Source: Alligator mississippiensis (Eukaryota; Chordata; Crocodylia; Alligatoridae). From it: DNA of 64,000 bases. Positions 34,510 through 46,400 of this stretch are shown here, piece by piece. The translations under genes and the position numbers were made by a program. Under the pieces are notes generated by a model. It was not told the origin of the DNA. It made no database searches and was given only the letters and a program-made list of their open reading frames with translations. Location of the stretch: contig NC_081828.1 in the NCBI RefSeq assembly GCF_030867095.1, positions 206,359,978 to 206,423,977 of the forward strand, in the 5' to 3' direction. Every line of letters starts with the position of its first letter. Position 1 is the stretch's first letter.

Positions 34510-36662
34510 TTTGAACATAAGCAGACAAAACAAATAATGACCTTGCAAGAAATGAACATGAATGATGTCAGAGAAGCTTGACAGTAATTTACTGTGTAAA
34601 GAATAGGCAACAAGAGTAACAGGATGCAACCACCCGATTTTTGGTTGATGAGCACAAATCTGAACCGTGGCTATTCCTCAGACTGACCACACTTGATTTT
34701 TAAAGTATCAGGCAGTGAACCTTGCATTGAGTACTATATTCCTTTACAATAAGTGAGTGAAATACATCACTCCAACCCCAGAAATACATTAGGTGCTCAC
34801 AAATCCAGCTATGTATTTCTCCTCATGCTTCATAGACATAAGCTAAAGGATGGCATTGGGAACAATCACATAAGAACAAGAATGCAACATTGTTCTATTA
34901 TGTGCTGCATAACCTTGAATTACAATTTTATAGAAACAGAAGAAAATCTTAAGTTGAGTATTGACATTCAAGGGGCAGAGCTGCCTGTCATAAAGCATGT
35001 ACCATCCATAACACAGTTAATTATGAAGCACCAAAAGAAGTGTATTGGTACTTGAATAACCTGGATAGAGCAATGAAACCTCTCTCACTAGTGCTGTAAT
35101 GACTTTGAAGTCTCAGTAACTGCCATTAACATTAATGGGAGAATGAACGATTTGTGATCAAGATAACAGTGATCTTGCAATTATCTAATACTTTTGGATC
35201 TTCTCTATCTGTGCTGTTATCAGACATTCTCTCTTTGGTTCCTGAGCTCCGACCAAAAAGAAAAAAAAATCCATGCATAAGACAGGTTCCAAAAAGTAGT
35301 TTGTAGATCACCATCCTTCCTGGAAAGTTATGTACTCTTTATTTAACGTGTGTATACCTGTTTGCATGCATGTAGGTCTGCTACTTCCTTTATTTAATAC
35401 CTCTTGCTGCTGAAGAAAATTACACCTGAAGAATCACAAAGCACATTACAAAACTGGGTTGGGGAATCTTGCTTTTTGTATTCAACAGGGCCCAGATTTC
35501 AGCCACTGTTCAGGAACAGCTGCTGTTGGAATGAAATGGCAACTGTATAAAAGCAACACTATGCAGTACTTTAGAAAAGGAAGTGAATGTCCCATACTCA
35601 GTTTCAATCCACATGTCAAAAATGTAAAAAAACCTAGTACTTGGAATTTGTTCTCAAATCCTAGTTGCAAAAATGTGAGGGGGAGGGCAAAACTTTAACA
35701 TGAAATAGTTGGAATTAAAGCTGGTTGGAATTTTTTTCAGCTAAACAGAAAATGCTGGTTCATTGCACCTGACATGTTTTACCCAAAATATTTCAGATCC
35801 AGTGAACTTTCAGCAAATCAGAGGCACAGGGACACCAATGCTTTAGGAGTTTGCAATGCTAAGCCAGCCAGCCATGCACAGCTACCAACTCACTGCCAAA
35901 ACCCTAGCTATTTATCTAAACTACACTGTTTACAGAAAAACCACATAACTTAGATTGATTCTGCACTGGAGTTTTTGAATGTCTTTACCTAGCCCAAAAG
36001 TCGTAGGAGTCCTAACTTCAACTAGAGCTCCATAAGCTTGTATGTTCCCCACTACAGAGTTACAGCTCAGAACCTAGGAGTCCAGGAGAGGTCCCCAGGG
36101 CTTATGCATGTGGCAGGGTTTGACTTTCAGAGCTTCAGCCAGACCAGGGATCTGAAACTTTGAGGGTTCCTGATCCTGAACTCTATAAAACAAACATGAC
36201 CTGGAGCCAAAGAGGCCCAAAGTTGCTGAGTGAAATTGATATTCTTTTCATTTTACTAGCTGGAATTAGCAACAGTGAAACAAACAGAAAACAAAATTAA
36301 ACAAACGGGATAATCAGTTTCATACAATAGCTGCCAAGCCTAGGGAGTATGTTTCATTTTAGGGAACACCATTTGGTGTTTTTCCAGAACTTCTGGTTCA
36401 TGAAAAAAAAATTTAATGGGGGTTTTTTCTGATTCTGACCAAAGTATTTTTTTTTTTAAACTAAGATTTCTCAAAAATTGGAAACTACATTTCAGCCAGC
36501 TCCAGTTCAGACACAGGTTCTTCTCCACCAGACACCATCTTACATAACACGATGACCATAACACTATGGTAAAGTGTACAGACCACTGCAGGGAGTGGTT
36601 TTCCTTTGGGTTTTCCATCCAAGCTATTGACAAGACTCTGAGCTCTTTGAGACACTAGCCAT
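34510..36662. other. AT-rich unique sequence
   Basis: No gene or complete element recognised. Confidence 0.4.
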
Positions 36663-37048
36663 TAGGGTTATGCGAAGCTTCAGGTGCTGATTCGATTCGG
36701 AGGAGATTTGGCCTGTTTTGGCGGCTGAATCTGAATCGAATCAGGAGACCAATTACAAGGTCCAAATAGATTCAGAAAAGATTCAGAGAGCTTCAGAGAT
36801 TCGGGCAGTCCACACTCACCGCCGCAGGGAACTGGACCTGGACTCTGTGCCAGTAAGTAGGGGGCAGGAGAGAGGGAGCTGGGGGAGGGGACCATGGAGG
36901 GACCCCTGCCAGGCCCCATCCCCTGCCTGCTCCCCTGCTGCCTCCCACTGCCTGGTGCTGTGTGAAGGGCTCTTCCTTGAGCCCCCAACCCCATCTGCTC
37001 TCCCAGCCCCTTGCCCCATGGCAAGAGCTAGCTCTGCAATAGTAAAAT
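36663..37048. mobile_element. Truncated inverted-repeat element (family A)
   Basis: Starts TAGGGTTATGCGAAGCTTCA and continues 'ggtgctgattcgattcgga', closely matching the left end of the element at 39501 ('tgaagcttcaggtgccgatt'). The GC-rich core follows, including 'gtgccagtaagtagggggc'. The right terminus is missing where LTR-like sequence begins near 37049. Confidence 0.65.
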
Positions 37049-38350
37049 ATGACAGAGCGCTGCTTGAGCCACAGGGGCATTACTACAGCAGCTAGATCAG
37101 CAGTCCATTTAGAATGAAAAAGAGGCAGCTGTGCTAGGGCTAGCAAACCACCTGACCAGAAGAGGCAGGGTTTAGGCAGCGTATAAGCCAAGGGATGGAG
37201 CAAGGGAGACAGTCAGGTCACGCAGGCTGCCAGGGAAGGAGCTCTGCACTGTGATGGCTGTGGCTGAGTGACAGACTGAAATCCCGCTGCTACACAGACT
37301 ACAGGCTGCCAGGGGAGGAACTCTGTACTGGAAGGAAGGGGACTGAGTGACTAATTGGGATCTGCCTGACATGAGGACTGCAAGTAAGGAACTATAGGCT
37401 TGTAAAGAGTTCAGCTTTGTTATGCAACCAGAGTGCTTATAGTTTCTGATATAGCCTGGTAGGGGGAAGGTTTCACCTTTTAATTAATTATAGTATATAC
37501 CAGTGGTTTGGGTAGGGACTACTAGGGGTGGTATGGAGGTCCCAGGGATACTTGACAGGCACATGACTGTTTTGAGCTCAGCCAGGGCCCGGGCTTGAAG
37601 CACTGGCAGCCAGTGGCTGGCAAGGGTTGAAGCGTAAGATAGCTAAGGACATAGCTCAAGAGGGCAAGAACAAGAGCCAGGAAGCTCAGTGCCCAGAACA
37701 GGAGGGAGACAGGCTAGAAGGCCCAGTGCCCAGAATAGGGCAGAGTCAGGGCCAGGAAGCCCAGTGCCCAAGAAAGGTGAAGACAGGGCCAGGGGCCTGA
37801 AACCTGAGAGGGGCAGAATCATAGCCCAAGGGGTGAGAACCAGGTCCAGGGGTGTGACCAGAGCCCTTGAGGGCTGGGGCCCAAAGTCAAGAGGGATGAG
37901 GCAAGAGATGCAACCCAATAAGCTAAGGGCCAGTGTAACGGGCCTAAGCAGAGGGGTGGAGGTCAAGAGGGCCAGAGCCAAACAAGGGAAAGCAATGGAG
38001 CAATAACACCTGTGTGACCTGGGCATGGATGGGGCAGGGGAAGTCAGAGGCCACAAACCTTGCCTTTAAGGCAATTGCTGTCCGAAAGGGCATTGATAGT
38101 CTAGAAGGGGCCCACCATGTGCTAAAGGGAAGGACAGAGATTAACGGTGGGGTTTTGGAAGAGCCCACCAGAGACTAATAAATAAGGACTTGTCCTGGGG
38201 CCCTGGGCATCCTCCCTATTTTCCCAATGCAACAAATTAATAACAGCAAGGCATGGCATGCAAGAAGTCAGAAGAGGGAGGGCACCCAGAGAGCAAGAGC
38301 AGAGCAGGAACTGCAAGGCCACCAGGGGGCATCACGGCTGCCCAGTCCTG
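37049..38350 (+). mobile_element. LTR-like element with internal tandem units
   Basis: Plus strand. About 135 bp in is GCGTATAAGCC (37180-37190), a TATA-like site matching the other two LTR-like copies. 'accagtggtttgggtaggga' and 'ctaggggtggtatggaggt' near 37498-37545 are shared with the copy at 24440-26576. 37670-37800 contains about three decayed 55-bp units around 'gcccagtgcccagaa'. No retroviral genes. Ends are approximate. Confidence 0.5.
37670..37800 (+). repeat. Short tandem array, about 55-bp unit
   Basis: Units recur with 'aagctcagtgcccagaacag', 'aggcccagtgcccagaatag' and 'aagcccagtgcccaagaaag'. They decay rightward. A comparable, inverted array with a shorter unit lies in the element at 52545-53531. 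Confidence 0.7.
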
Positions 38351-38702
38351 CTACAGGGAGGGGAATTAGTAAGAGTCTTCAAATACCTGAAGGACAATTG
38401 TAGAAAAGCTGGAGGTTGTCTTTTCTCTCTTTAAAAGACAGGACTAGGACCAATGACTTCAAGCTGCAGCAGAGGAAATATAGGCTGGAGAACAGGAAAA
38501 ACTTTCTGATTCTGAGAGTAATCAAGCATTAGAACAGGTTACTCGGAGCATCTGTGGACTCTCCATCCCTAGACATTTTTCAATAGCAGGCTGGACAGAT
38601 ACTTGACTGGGATGGTTTAGTTAGGGATGATCCTGCCTGTGCAGGGAGCTGGACTAGATGACTTCATGAGGTTCCTTCCCACTCTACTTTCCTATAATCC
38701 TA
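38351..38702 (+). mobile_element. Old CR1 3' fragment
   Basis: Plus-strand CR1: 'ggaattagtaagagtcttca', 'ttcaagctgcagcagagg', 'ggctggagaacaggaaaaac' and 'ggactagatgacttcatgag'. A distinct older subfamily; no open frame. Confidence 0.78.
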
Positions 38703-39491
38703 CAGCATAGATGTAAAACTAACATTGATGCCACAAATCGGAGTCCCAGCACACACTATTTGGGAATACGAACATGAGGCCTAAACAAAACAATCTGGTA
38801 GTTAACTACATATCATTGCAGTGGGTGGCTGGCTAACATGGAAGGGATGTGTAGAAAAAACGAACAAGCCTTGTTTGCTTATTAAACACAACTAACTGCT
38901 GCTAAACTGGTAAATGGATGCCTGAGTATGCTATAAATTTAAAACCACATGAAAACAGTATGGGGAAACTTATAGGGAAATAATCTTGCATTTCATGTGT
39001 AGAGGATCATTAGGGTAGTATTTCACTGTTGTTTTGCTAGGTCTGACTTGTTATCAGAGAGTTGCTTCTGCAGAAGAGATTTCACAGCCCTTTTTTTGAC
39101 ACTGGGTAGGCATTGCACTACAGAACGTGAGGCCAGGCTCCTGGCACATGCTTGATTGTCACAGGTTGCTGGCAGATGGAGATGAAAAGCAGGAATCTAA
39201 CCTCAGATGTTGGGGTCTCCGGGAGCAACAAGGAGTCGAGGGGAACTCCAGATTAGACAACTATCTTAACATGCATGTGACAGCACCCTGAGTGGAAGGG
39301 AATGTTTCACAAACAGCAAGCACTTCCCTGTGCCTCCCCTTTCCCACCAACTATAGCCCAGCTTTTCCACTGTGCAGACTTAGTCGGCTGCTTCCCATTG
39401 AGGTGTTGATTTGGGAACCTGCCAAGGAGTACATTTCAGTCCCAAGACGTGGGAGATGGTGGTGTTGCATCTGACATGAAACAGATGTAGG
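38703..39491. other. Unique non-coding sequence
   Basis: Nothing recognised. Confidence 0.4.
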
Positions 39492-39500
39492 ACTAAGTAC

Positions 39501-40367
39501 TAGTGCTGTGTGAAGCTTCAGGTGCCGATTCGATTCAGAGGAGATTTGGCCCAATTCGAGGGCTGAATCTCTGAATCCAAATCAAATTGGGGGACCAATT
39601 AAAAGGTCCAAATCAATTCGGAGAGCTTTGGCGATTTCAAGCAGTCCCTGCTAGCTGCAGCAAGAAGCTGGACCCATGCTGGTAAGAAGGGGAGGGCTGG
39701 AGGAGGAAGGGGACCAGGGTGGAGACCCTAGCTCATGTTTTTTGTGTTTAAAAGCCCCTACTTACGGGGTGCTGCCAGGTGGGAGGGTGATCGGTGCTGG
39801 CCCCCGCTGCATGAGGGAGCTCTGCCACAGGCCCCTGGGCTCCTGCCTGCCCCAGCTCCCGGCCTCTTTTAAAGACTTACCGGCTGCTGCAAAAGCCTTG
39901 AGGCTTTTGGGGGCTCGTGGAAGAGGCCCCCATGCAGCGCAGGGCAGTGGGTACTGCCCCCTGCTGGGAAGGAGCTGGTGAGTCTAGGGTTTTTTGTTTG
40001 TTTTTCTTTAAAGGGCCAGGAGCTGGGGTGAGTGGGGCAGCCATGGAGGGGCTGGGGGAGTGGGCAGGGGCAGGGGGCTTGTGGCAGAGCCCCCCCCCAC
40101 ATGGGGGGGGCAGCAGGGATTGCCCCCCACCAGGCAGGAGCCAGTGAGTACAGGCTTTTTTTTTTTCCCCTAAAGAGCCAGGAGCTGGGGTGGGCCAGGC
40201 AACCATTTAGAGCAGGCGGGGAATGGGGCCTGCATGACCCAGAGATTCGGACGATTTTTCTGCAGCAACAGAATCGCCAAATTGATTCAGGACAGTGATT
40301 CAAATCAAATCGCTGCCCCCCAAATTGGCCAAATCCAAAGCGAATGCTAGCTGCTTTGCACAGGCCT
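39501..40367. mobile_element. Inverted-repeat element (family A) with 9-bp target duplication
   Basis: 867 bp. Exact 9-bp direct repeats ACTAAGTAC flank it at 39492-39500 and 40368-40376. Left terminus TAGTGCTGTGTGAAGCTTCA and reverse-complemented right terminus AGGCCTGTGCAAAGCAGC are inverted repeats followed by ATTCGATT-rich subterminal sequence on both sides. The GC-rich core shares units with 4894-6445. No transposase. A 9-bp duplication suggests a MULE-like or other long-TSD superfamily and excludes pogo (TA) or canonical hAT (8 bp). Confidence 0.82.
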
Positions 40368-40376
40368 ACTAAGTAC

Positions 40377-42615
40377 CATTAATATAATATACTGCTGGTC
40401 CTTTAGTTCATTGTGTTCCAGGACTGGCGAATGAGAGAACACACAGCTATTCCGGAAGAGATTTCCACCCTAGTTTCTTGGCTGTAGTTTGGGAAACAAC
40501 TGAAGTCACCTCAGCTTGGTGGCTGAGCCCTGCTGTGTCACTAAGGGACAGCTTCATTGCATGGCAGACTACAGCAAACGTTGTAGATATGTCCAGAAAC
40601 ATAAATCCATGCATAAAGGGCTAAAAAGAGCCATCTAATTATTATTAGCAGTGCAATCTCTGGCCTGAAGCTTGATTTCAAGGCATGGGAGTAAGGTGAA
40701 ACCCTTGGCAAGTGTCCCAAGTGAATCATGAAGAATTTAGCTACTGGGCTGCAGCCATAGTTCAGCTTCAGAGCTACATTTTTTTTTTTTTTTTTTAATA
40801 GCCACACTATTACTTTAAGTTATCCATACAAATGGTAGACTTAATTCTTACCACACTTTATAGAGTTACTACACTTTATAGGATCCTAAATTCATTGTTT
40901 CAGCTCAAGACCTGGGTACTATTGCAAGCAACCCAATGAGGACCACTTGTCAACATGCAGCTGCAGTCAGAAAAGAAAGGGTTTTTGGATATGAGGAAGG
41001 GATACCAAATGATATAACACTTTTGTATAAATCAGTGACTCTGCCTCATCCAGAATAGCATGTGCAGAACTAGCGCTGCCATCTCCAAAAGGATATTGCC
41101 AGACAGAAACAGGCCCAGGGTTCTGCAAGTCCCACATTGGTTGTTTGCTCAGGAAGATGAATTATGCTAGACAATAGCTCAGTGGCATGTGAAATAGCAG
41201 GTGCTATGACAGAGGAGAGTTGATGGGGAGAAGGTTGCTTCCTTCATAATTGGGGCAAACGCTGGCAAAAAATCCTTGTGCTGGAACACTATTTCTATCC
41301 ATGATTTCTTCGCCATTCATTTATCTTCCTTCTTGCTTCTCCCATCACTGGCCTGGAAAAAAAAAAGAACCATCTGGAAGTTGATGGGAAGGAAGTTTCA
41401 GTTGTAGTGATGCCAGCACCCAATGGCTTTAGTCAACAAAAACATACTATTTGATTGGACCTTGTAATCCAGGGCTCTTTGGTGGGTGAGAGTTACCTGC
41501 AAAGAAGCTTTGAAATTGGGCTGGGTCCATGAGATGCCAGGAGTATGGCAGGCACAAAGCAAACATATATAAAGGAGACCAGAAGGCTGCTGACATCATC
41601 CCACAGAACAGCAAATCTAAGATGAGGAAGGGTTTCTTCTATAGCCTATCCACTCTGAAGATCTGGTTCCAGGTGAGCTCAGCGGTGTGTCTAGATCCAG
41701 ATGTTATATAAATAACTTGTGGCAAGTATTGAGGAGCAGACATTTTGGTTCCTAGGCAGTCATGCCTAGGAGTTGGGTTCTATGATGCTGGACCTGAGTC
41801 CAGAGCGAGGAGTCGGGAAGGGGCCACAGGAGTCTGACTTCTGAAGGAACCACTCAGAGACGGGAAGCTGGAGTGGTGATCAAGAATAACCTAAAATCAC
41901 AGAGCCAGAATTGGGAAGCAAGTCGAGGCACGTGCTTAAACTTGCCAAGAACGTCAAGAATGATCCAAAGGTCGTGAGTAGAGATTCATAGTCAAAAGCG
42001 AGGCAATAGTCTGGGACCGGTGCAGTCTACCATCTAACCAAATGTCTAGACTGCATAGACTGGCTACTGCCATCTGCCCCAAGCAGCCTTAAAATTATGA
42101 GGGTAGATTTGGCTTCCTACCAGTATACCAGCTAACCATAGGAATGACTCGCCCTTAACCAGAGCGCCTAAACCTAGACTTAGGCAGACAGGCTAGCTTT
42201 TGAGCCCACCAGTGGCTGAAGGTCAACCCTGTATCAGGAATGGGGAGCACTGCAGATCTAGGCTATAGTGTTTATAGCCCTGGGATGAGAGGGAGGGGGT
42301 GTTTAGGGCCCCTGCCAAAGCTATCCCCTACCCTGTGCCCCCCCACCTTCCCCCTGCCCCAGCCTGATATTAAAGGAGGGCACAGGTGCAGGGCTACAAC
42401 TAAGACTTGGGAGAAGAAGGGGGCATAGGTCAAAGGCTTAAAAGCCTACACACTTTGGATCCAGAGGTGGAGACCAAATAGAGAGCCTCCAACAGCAACT
42501 CATCTGGACCTTGAAGCCCCCAGCTGGAGTAATGTCTCCTCAAAAGCAGGAAGAGGGAACTACACATGGGAGGCGTATTCTGTGGAATGAACTGATTCAA
42601 TGGTATCAATATCAT
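40377..42615. other. Non-coding sequence; T18 run; possible repeat relic
   Basis: A homopolymer of 18 T lies at 40779-40796. 41690-42240 ('cctaggagttgggttctatg') has dispersed-repeat style without definable ends. No gene recognised. Confidence 0.4.
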
Positions 42616-43750
42616 ACGATACGGTATCCCACCCCATACTGGTGAACAAATTAAGAGGCTGTGATGTGGATGACTGCACAGTCCGGTGGGTGGCGAATTG
42701 GCTAGAGGGTCGCACCCAAAGAGTCGTGGTAGATGGGTCGGTCTCGACCTGGAAGGGTGTGGGCAGTGGGGTCCCGCAGGGTTCGGTCCTTGGACCGATA
42801 CTCTTCAATGTCTTCATCAGTGACTTGGACAAGGGAGTGAAATGTACTCTGTCCAAGTTTGCAGATGACACAAAGCTATGGGGAGAAGTGGACACACCGG
42901 AGGGCAGGGAACAGCTGCAAGCAGACCTGGATAGGCTGGACAAGTGGGCAGAAAACAACAGGATGCAGTTCAACAAGGAGAAATGCAAAGTGCTGCACCT
43001 AGGGAGGAAAAATGTCCAGCACACCTACAGCCTAGGGAATGACCTGCTGGGTGGCACGGAGGTGGAAAGGGATCTTGGAGTCCTAGTGGACTCCAAGTTG
43101 AACATGAGCCGGCAGTGTGACGAAGCCATCAGAAAAGCCAATGGCACTTTATCGTGCATCAGCAGATGCATGACAAATAGGTCCAGGGAGGTGATACTTC
43201 CCCTCTATAGGGCGTTGGTCAGACCGCAGTTGGAGTACTGCGTGCAATTCTGGGCGCCACACTTCAAGAAGGATGCGGATAACCTGGAGAGGGTACAGCG
43301 AAGGGCAACTCGTATGGTCAAGGGCCTGCAGACCAAGCCCTACGAGGAGAGACTAGAGAAACTGGACCTTTTCAGCCTCCGCAAGAGAAGGTTGAGAGGC
43401 GACCTTGTGGCTGCCTATAAGTTCATCACGGGGGCACAGAAGGGAATTGGTGAGGATTTATTCACCAAGGCGCCCCCCGGGGGTTACAAGAAACAATGGC
43501 CACAAGGTAGCAGAGAGCAGATTTAGACTGGACATTAGGAAGAACTTCTTCACAGTTCGAGTGGCCAAGGTCTGGAACGGACTCCCAAGGGAGGTGGTGC
43601 TCTCCCCTACCCTGGGGGTCTTCAAGAGGAGGTTAGACGAGTATCTAGCTGGGGTCATTTAGACCCAGCACTCTTTCCTGCTTATGCAGGGGGTCGGACT
43701 TGATGATCTATTGAGGTCCCTTCCGACCCTAACATCTATGAATCTATGAA
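42616..43750 (+). mobile_element. Young CR1 with near-complete RT fragment
   Basis: 5'-truncated CR1, 1.13 kb. The frame at 42600-43526 carries DTVSHPILVNKLRG, intact VPQGSVLGPILFNVF, KFADDTKLWG and VRPQLEYCVQFWAPHF. A sixth C in the run at 43473-43478 (five in the 29401 copy) shifts the frame after LFTKAPP; the correct frame resumes in 43405-43662 and ends LDEYLAGVI. Tail CCTAACATCTATGAATCTAT. It abuts an older CR1 downstream. Confidence 0.93.
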
Positions 43751-43979
43751 TCAGGTCCCAGCCAATCACTACCACACTGCAAACAGATATTGTTGTTTGA
43801 TCACCTGGTTGGTAGTCTCGGCAGACAGCCCAAGGGGAGACTTCCTCAAGGTAAGGCAAGGTTTAAGCAAGGAAATTTGCACTACTAATGCCCATGTTGT
43901 ACCTGTTCTCAAAATGGATTATTTGACTCTCCAGTTGTTGAGGCAACACTGCATCTACTCATTGAAGAACATGTTTCTA

Positions 43980-46167
43980 AGAAATGGCTTTTTGCTGAAG
44001 GATTCAAAGGAGATGACCTGGTGACCAACTTAATTATAGAGGGAAGTCTGGGCAACAGTGACTATGAAACCATCATGTTCACTGTCCAATGTAAGGCAGA
44101 CAAATCTGATAGCAGGAATGAAGTCTTGGACTTCAAAAATGCAAATTTCAACAAGTTTGGGTCACTCGTAGGGCAAGTGCTGCGGGACCAGGGAGCGAAG
44201 GCAAAAGGTGTTCACCAAGAGTGGTTGTTCCTTAAGGATATGATCCTTGAAGCACAAAGGAAGTCCATTCCTATGCAGAGAAAAGGTATCGGAAGGGCTG
44301 GGAAACCCTCGACTGAACAGGGAAATCACAGTCCTCTTAAAGAAGAAAGACTTATTAAACAATGGAAGCTCAGGGCGGGCCCCAAGGAGGAATATTCCAT
44401 GGCAGCCCGCATTTGCAGGGAACAAATAAGAAAAGCTAAAGTGGCAACCAAACTTAGATTAGCAATGGGAATCAAGGACAACAAGAAGTCCTTCTTTAGA
44501 TACATGTGGGAACAGGAGGAAAAAAAAGGGGAGTCTGGGGCCATCGCTCAACAACTCAGGGAAGCTGGTTACCAGCACCCAGGAGAAAGCTCAACTCCTG
44601 AATGACTACTGTGCCTCATCTTTCACTGGACCAAGGGGAAAAACTACACCAGGTAGAGTAGAGGATGATCATGGTAGGAAAAAAAATCGCCTTCCTACTA
44701 TTGCTGTCTAATTTTATTAATTGGTCAGAAAGATTATCCAGTCCTGCTGACTTTTATCTGAGAGAGCCAAAGTCACTGTGGAATCCCTGGCCAAACTCTT
44801 CCACAACTCGTGGCATCTGGAGAAGTCCCTGAGGACTGCAAAAGGGCCAACGTTGTGGCTATCCACAAGCAGAGCAGAAGGGAGGACCTGGGTAACTATA
44901 GGCCAATCAGGCTAACTTCCATCCTAGGGAAAATCCTAGAAAAGTTCATCAAGGAGTCTATCTGCTTGTAGAAGGTAAGACTCTGAACGATAGCCAGCAC
45001 AGCTTCTTCGCAGGCAGGTCTTGCATTACTAACCTCATCTCTTTCTATGATCAGGTAACTCACCACCTGGACAGGAGAAAGCAGGTTGACATTGTATACC
45101 TAGACTTCCAAAAGGCCTTTGATCTAGTATCCTACTATGTCCTTGGGAGAGAACTGGAGGATTGTGGGCTTAACTCCAAGACAGTCAGGTGGATGAGAAA
45201 CTGGCCGCAGGATAGGACCCATGGAGTCATAACGAACAGATCTGTCAGCCTGGCGAGAAGTGGACAGCAGTGTCCTGCAGGGGTCGGTGCTTGGTTCAGT
45301 ACTTTTCAACATCTTTATTAACAATTTGGATGTGGGGGTGAAGAGTTCACTAGCCAAGTTCACAGATGACACCAAATTATGGGGAAGCGTGGTCATGCTT
45401 GAAGATAGGCTACAGTTGCAGACAGACCTAGACAGGCTAGGAAGTTAGGCAGATCAGAACCAGGTGAAGTTCAATATTGAGAAATGTCAAGTGCTCCACC
45501 TTGGGATGAGCAACCCCCAAACACACTTACAGGCTTGGTAGCACCAAACTGACTAGTACCACAAATGAAAGGGACCTGGGGGTAATAATAGACCACAGTA
45601 TGAATATGAGCCAGCAGTGTGATGCTGTAGCCAGTAGCGTAAATAATCCTCTGGCTTGCATCATTCAATGCATCTCCAGCAAAGCCAGGGAGGTAATTCT
45701 TCTGCTCTACTCAGCACTGGTGAGACCACAGCTGGAGTACTGCATCCAGTTCTGGGCCCCACACTTTAACAAGGATGTGGACAAGCTTGACAGAGTCCAA
45801 AGAAGAGCTACCTGTATGATCAGAGTCTTACATGGCAAGCAATACGAGGAAAGACTGAGGGATCTGGGACTCTTCAGCCTGAGGAAAAGGAGGCTGAGAG
45901 GGGACCTGGTTGCAGCTTACCGCTACACTAGGGGAGCACATCAAGGGTTTGGGTGCCCTGGTGAAAAAAATGCTCACTGAAGGGGTGTCCAGACTGTGGA
46001 ATAAGCTCCCTCCAGAGGTGGTGCAGTCACCTACCCTGGAAATCCTCAAGAGGAGGCTAGACAGTAACCTCACCCGGGTCACCTGACCCCCAGTTATCAT
46101 TCCTGCTTTATGCAGGGGGGTGGACGCAATGATCTTCCGAGGTCCCTTCTGGCCTTACAATCTATGA
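43980..46167 (+). pseudogene. Old long CR1, endonuclease end to 3' tail
   Basis: About 2.2 kb. It opens with the end of the endonuclease domain (GDDLVTNLIIEGSLGNSDYE across a frame junction) and the linker before RT (44021-44605, including SRNEVLDFKNANFNKFGSLV and KSFFRYMWEQEEK). A mutated RT follows: DIVYLDFQKAFDLVS near 45090 and LQGSVLGSVLFNIF then KFTDDTKLWGS near 45265-45400, where the catalytic FADD reads FTDD. 45600-45980 covers VRPQLEYCIQFWAPHFNKDV. Several stops and shifts. Tail 'ggccttacaatctatgaagc'. Different, older subfamily than the CR1 upstream. Confidence 0.9.
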
Positions 46168-46188
46168 AGCATTTTCCTCTCAAATCCA

Positions 46189-46400
46189 AAATAGTGGGCA
46201 TTTTTATATGTGCTCCAAGACTTAGGGGAAGCATGTTAATTAGAGTGGCTCATCGAATGAGCTTCAGATAAAGTGCCCCTGCGATCACTTTGAAGCATGG
46301 GGACACTGATACACGTGACACGGGAAGCTGCTGGAGCATGATAATTGCCACACTTCAGCAGACTCAGTTGAGTCTACTCCAACCTGCTGACTAATTCCAT
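46189..46400. mobile_element. Partial MITE related to 30049 and 62962
   Basis: Starts GGGCATTTTTATATGTGC and contains 'ctgatacacgtgacacggga', 'gctgctggagcatgataatt' and 'cagcagactcagttgagtct', blocks also found in the MITE at 30049-30407. The right terminus is not evident. Confidence 0.55.

Noticed and set aside
37643..38056. 137-codon minus and 105-codon plus frames
   Set aside because: They come from a tandem-repeat-rich LTR-like segment and have no recognisable domain.
42560..43024. 154-codon minus-strand frame and similar antisense frames at 25904, 29668 and 43458
   Set aside because: They are antisense readings of CR1 reverse-transcriptase sequence; the same antisense words recur at every CR1 copy.
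44247..44544. Extra small frames inside the old CR1
   Set aside because: They are shadows of the CR1 linker frame at 44021-44605.
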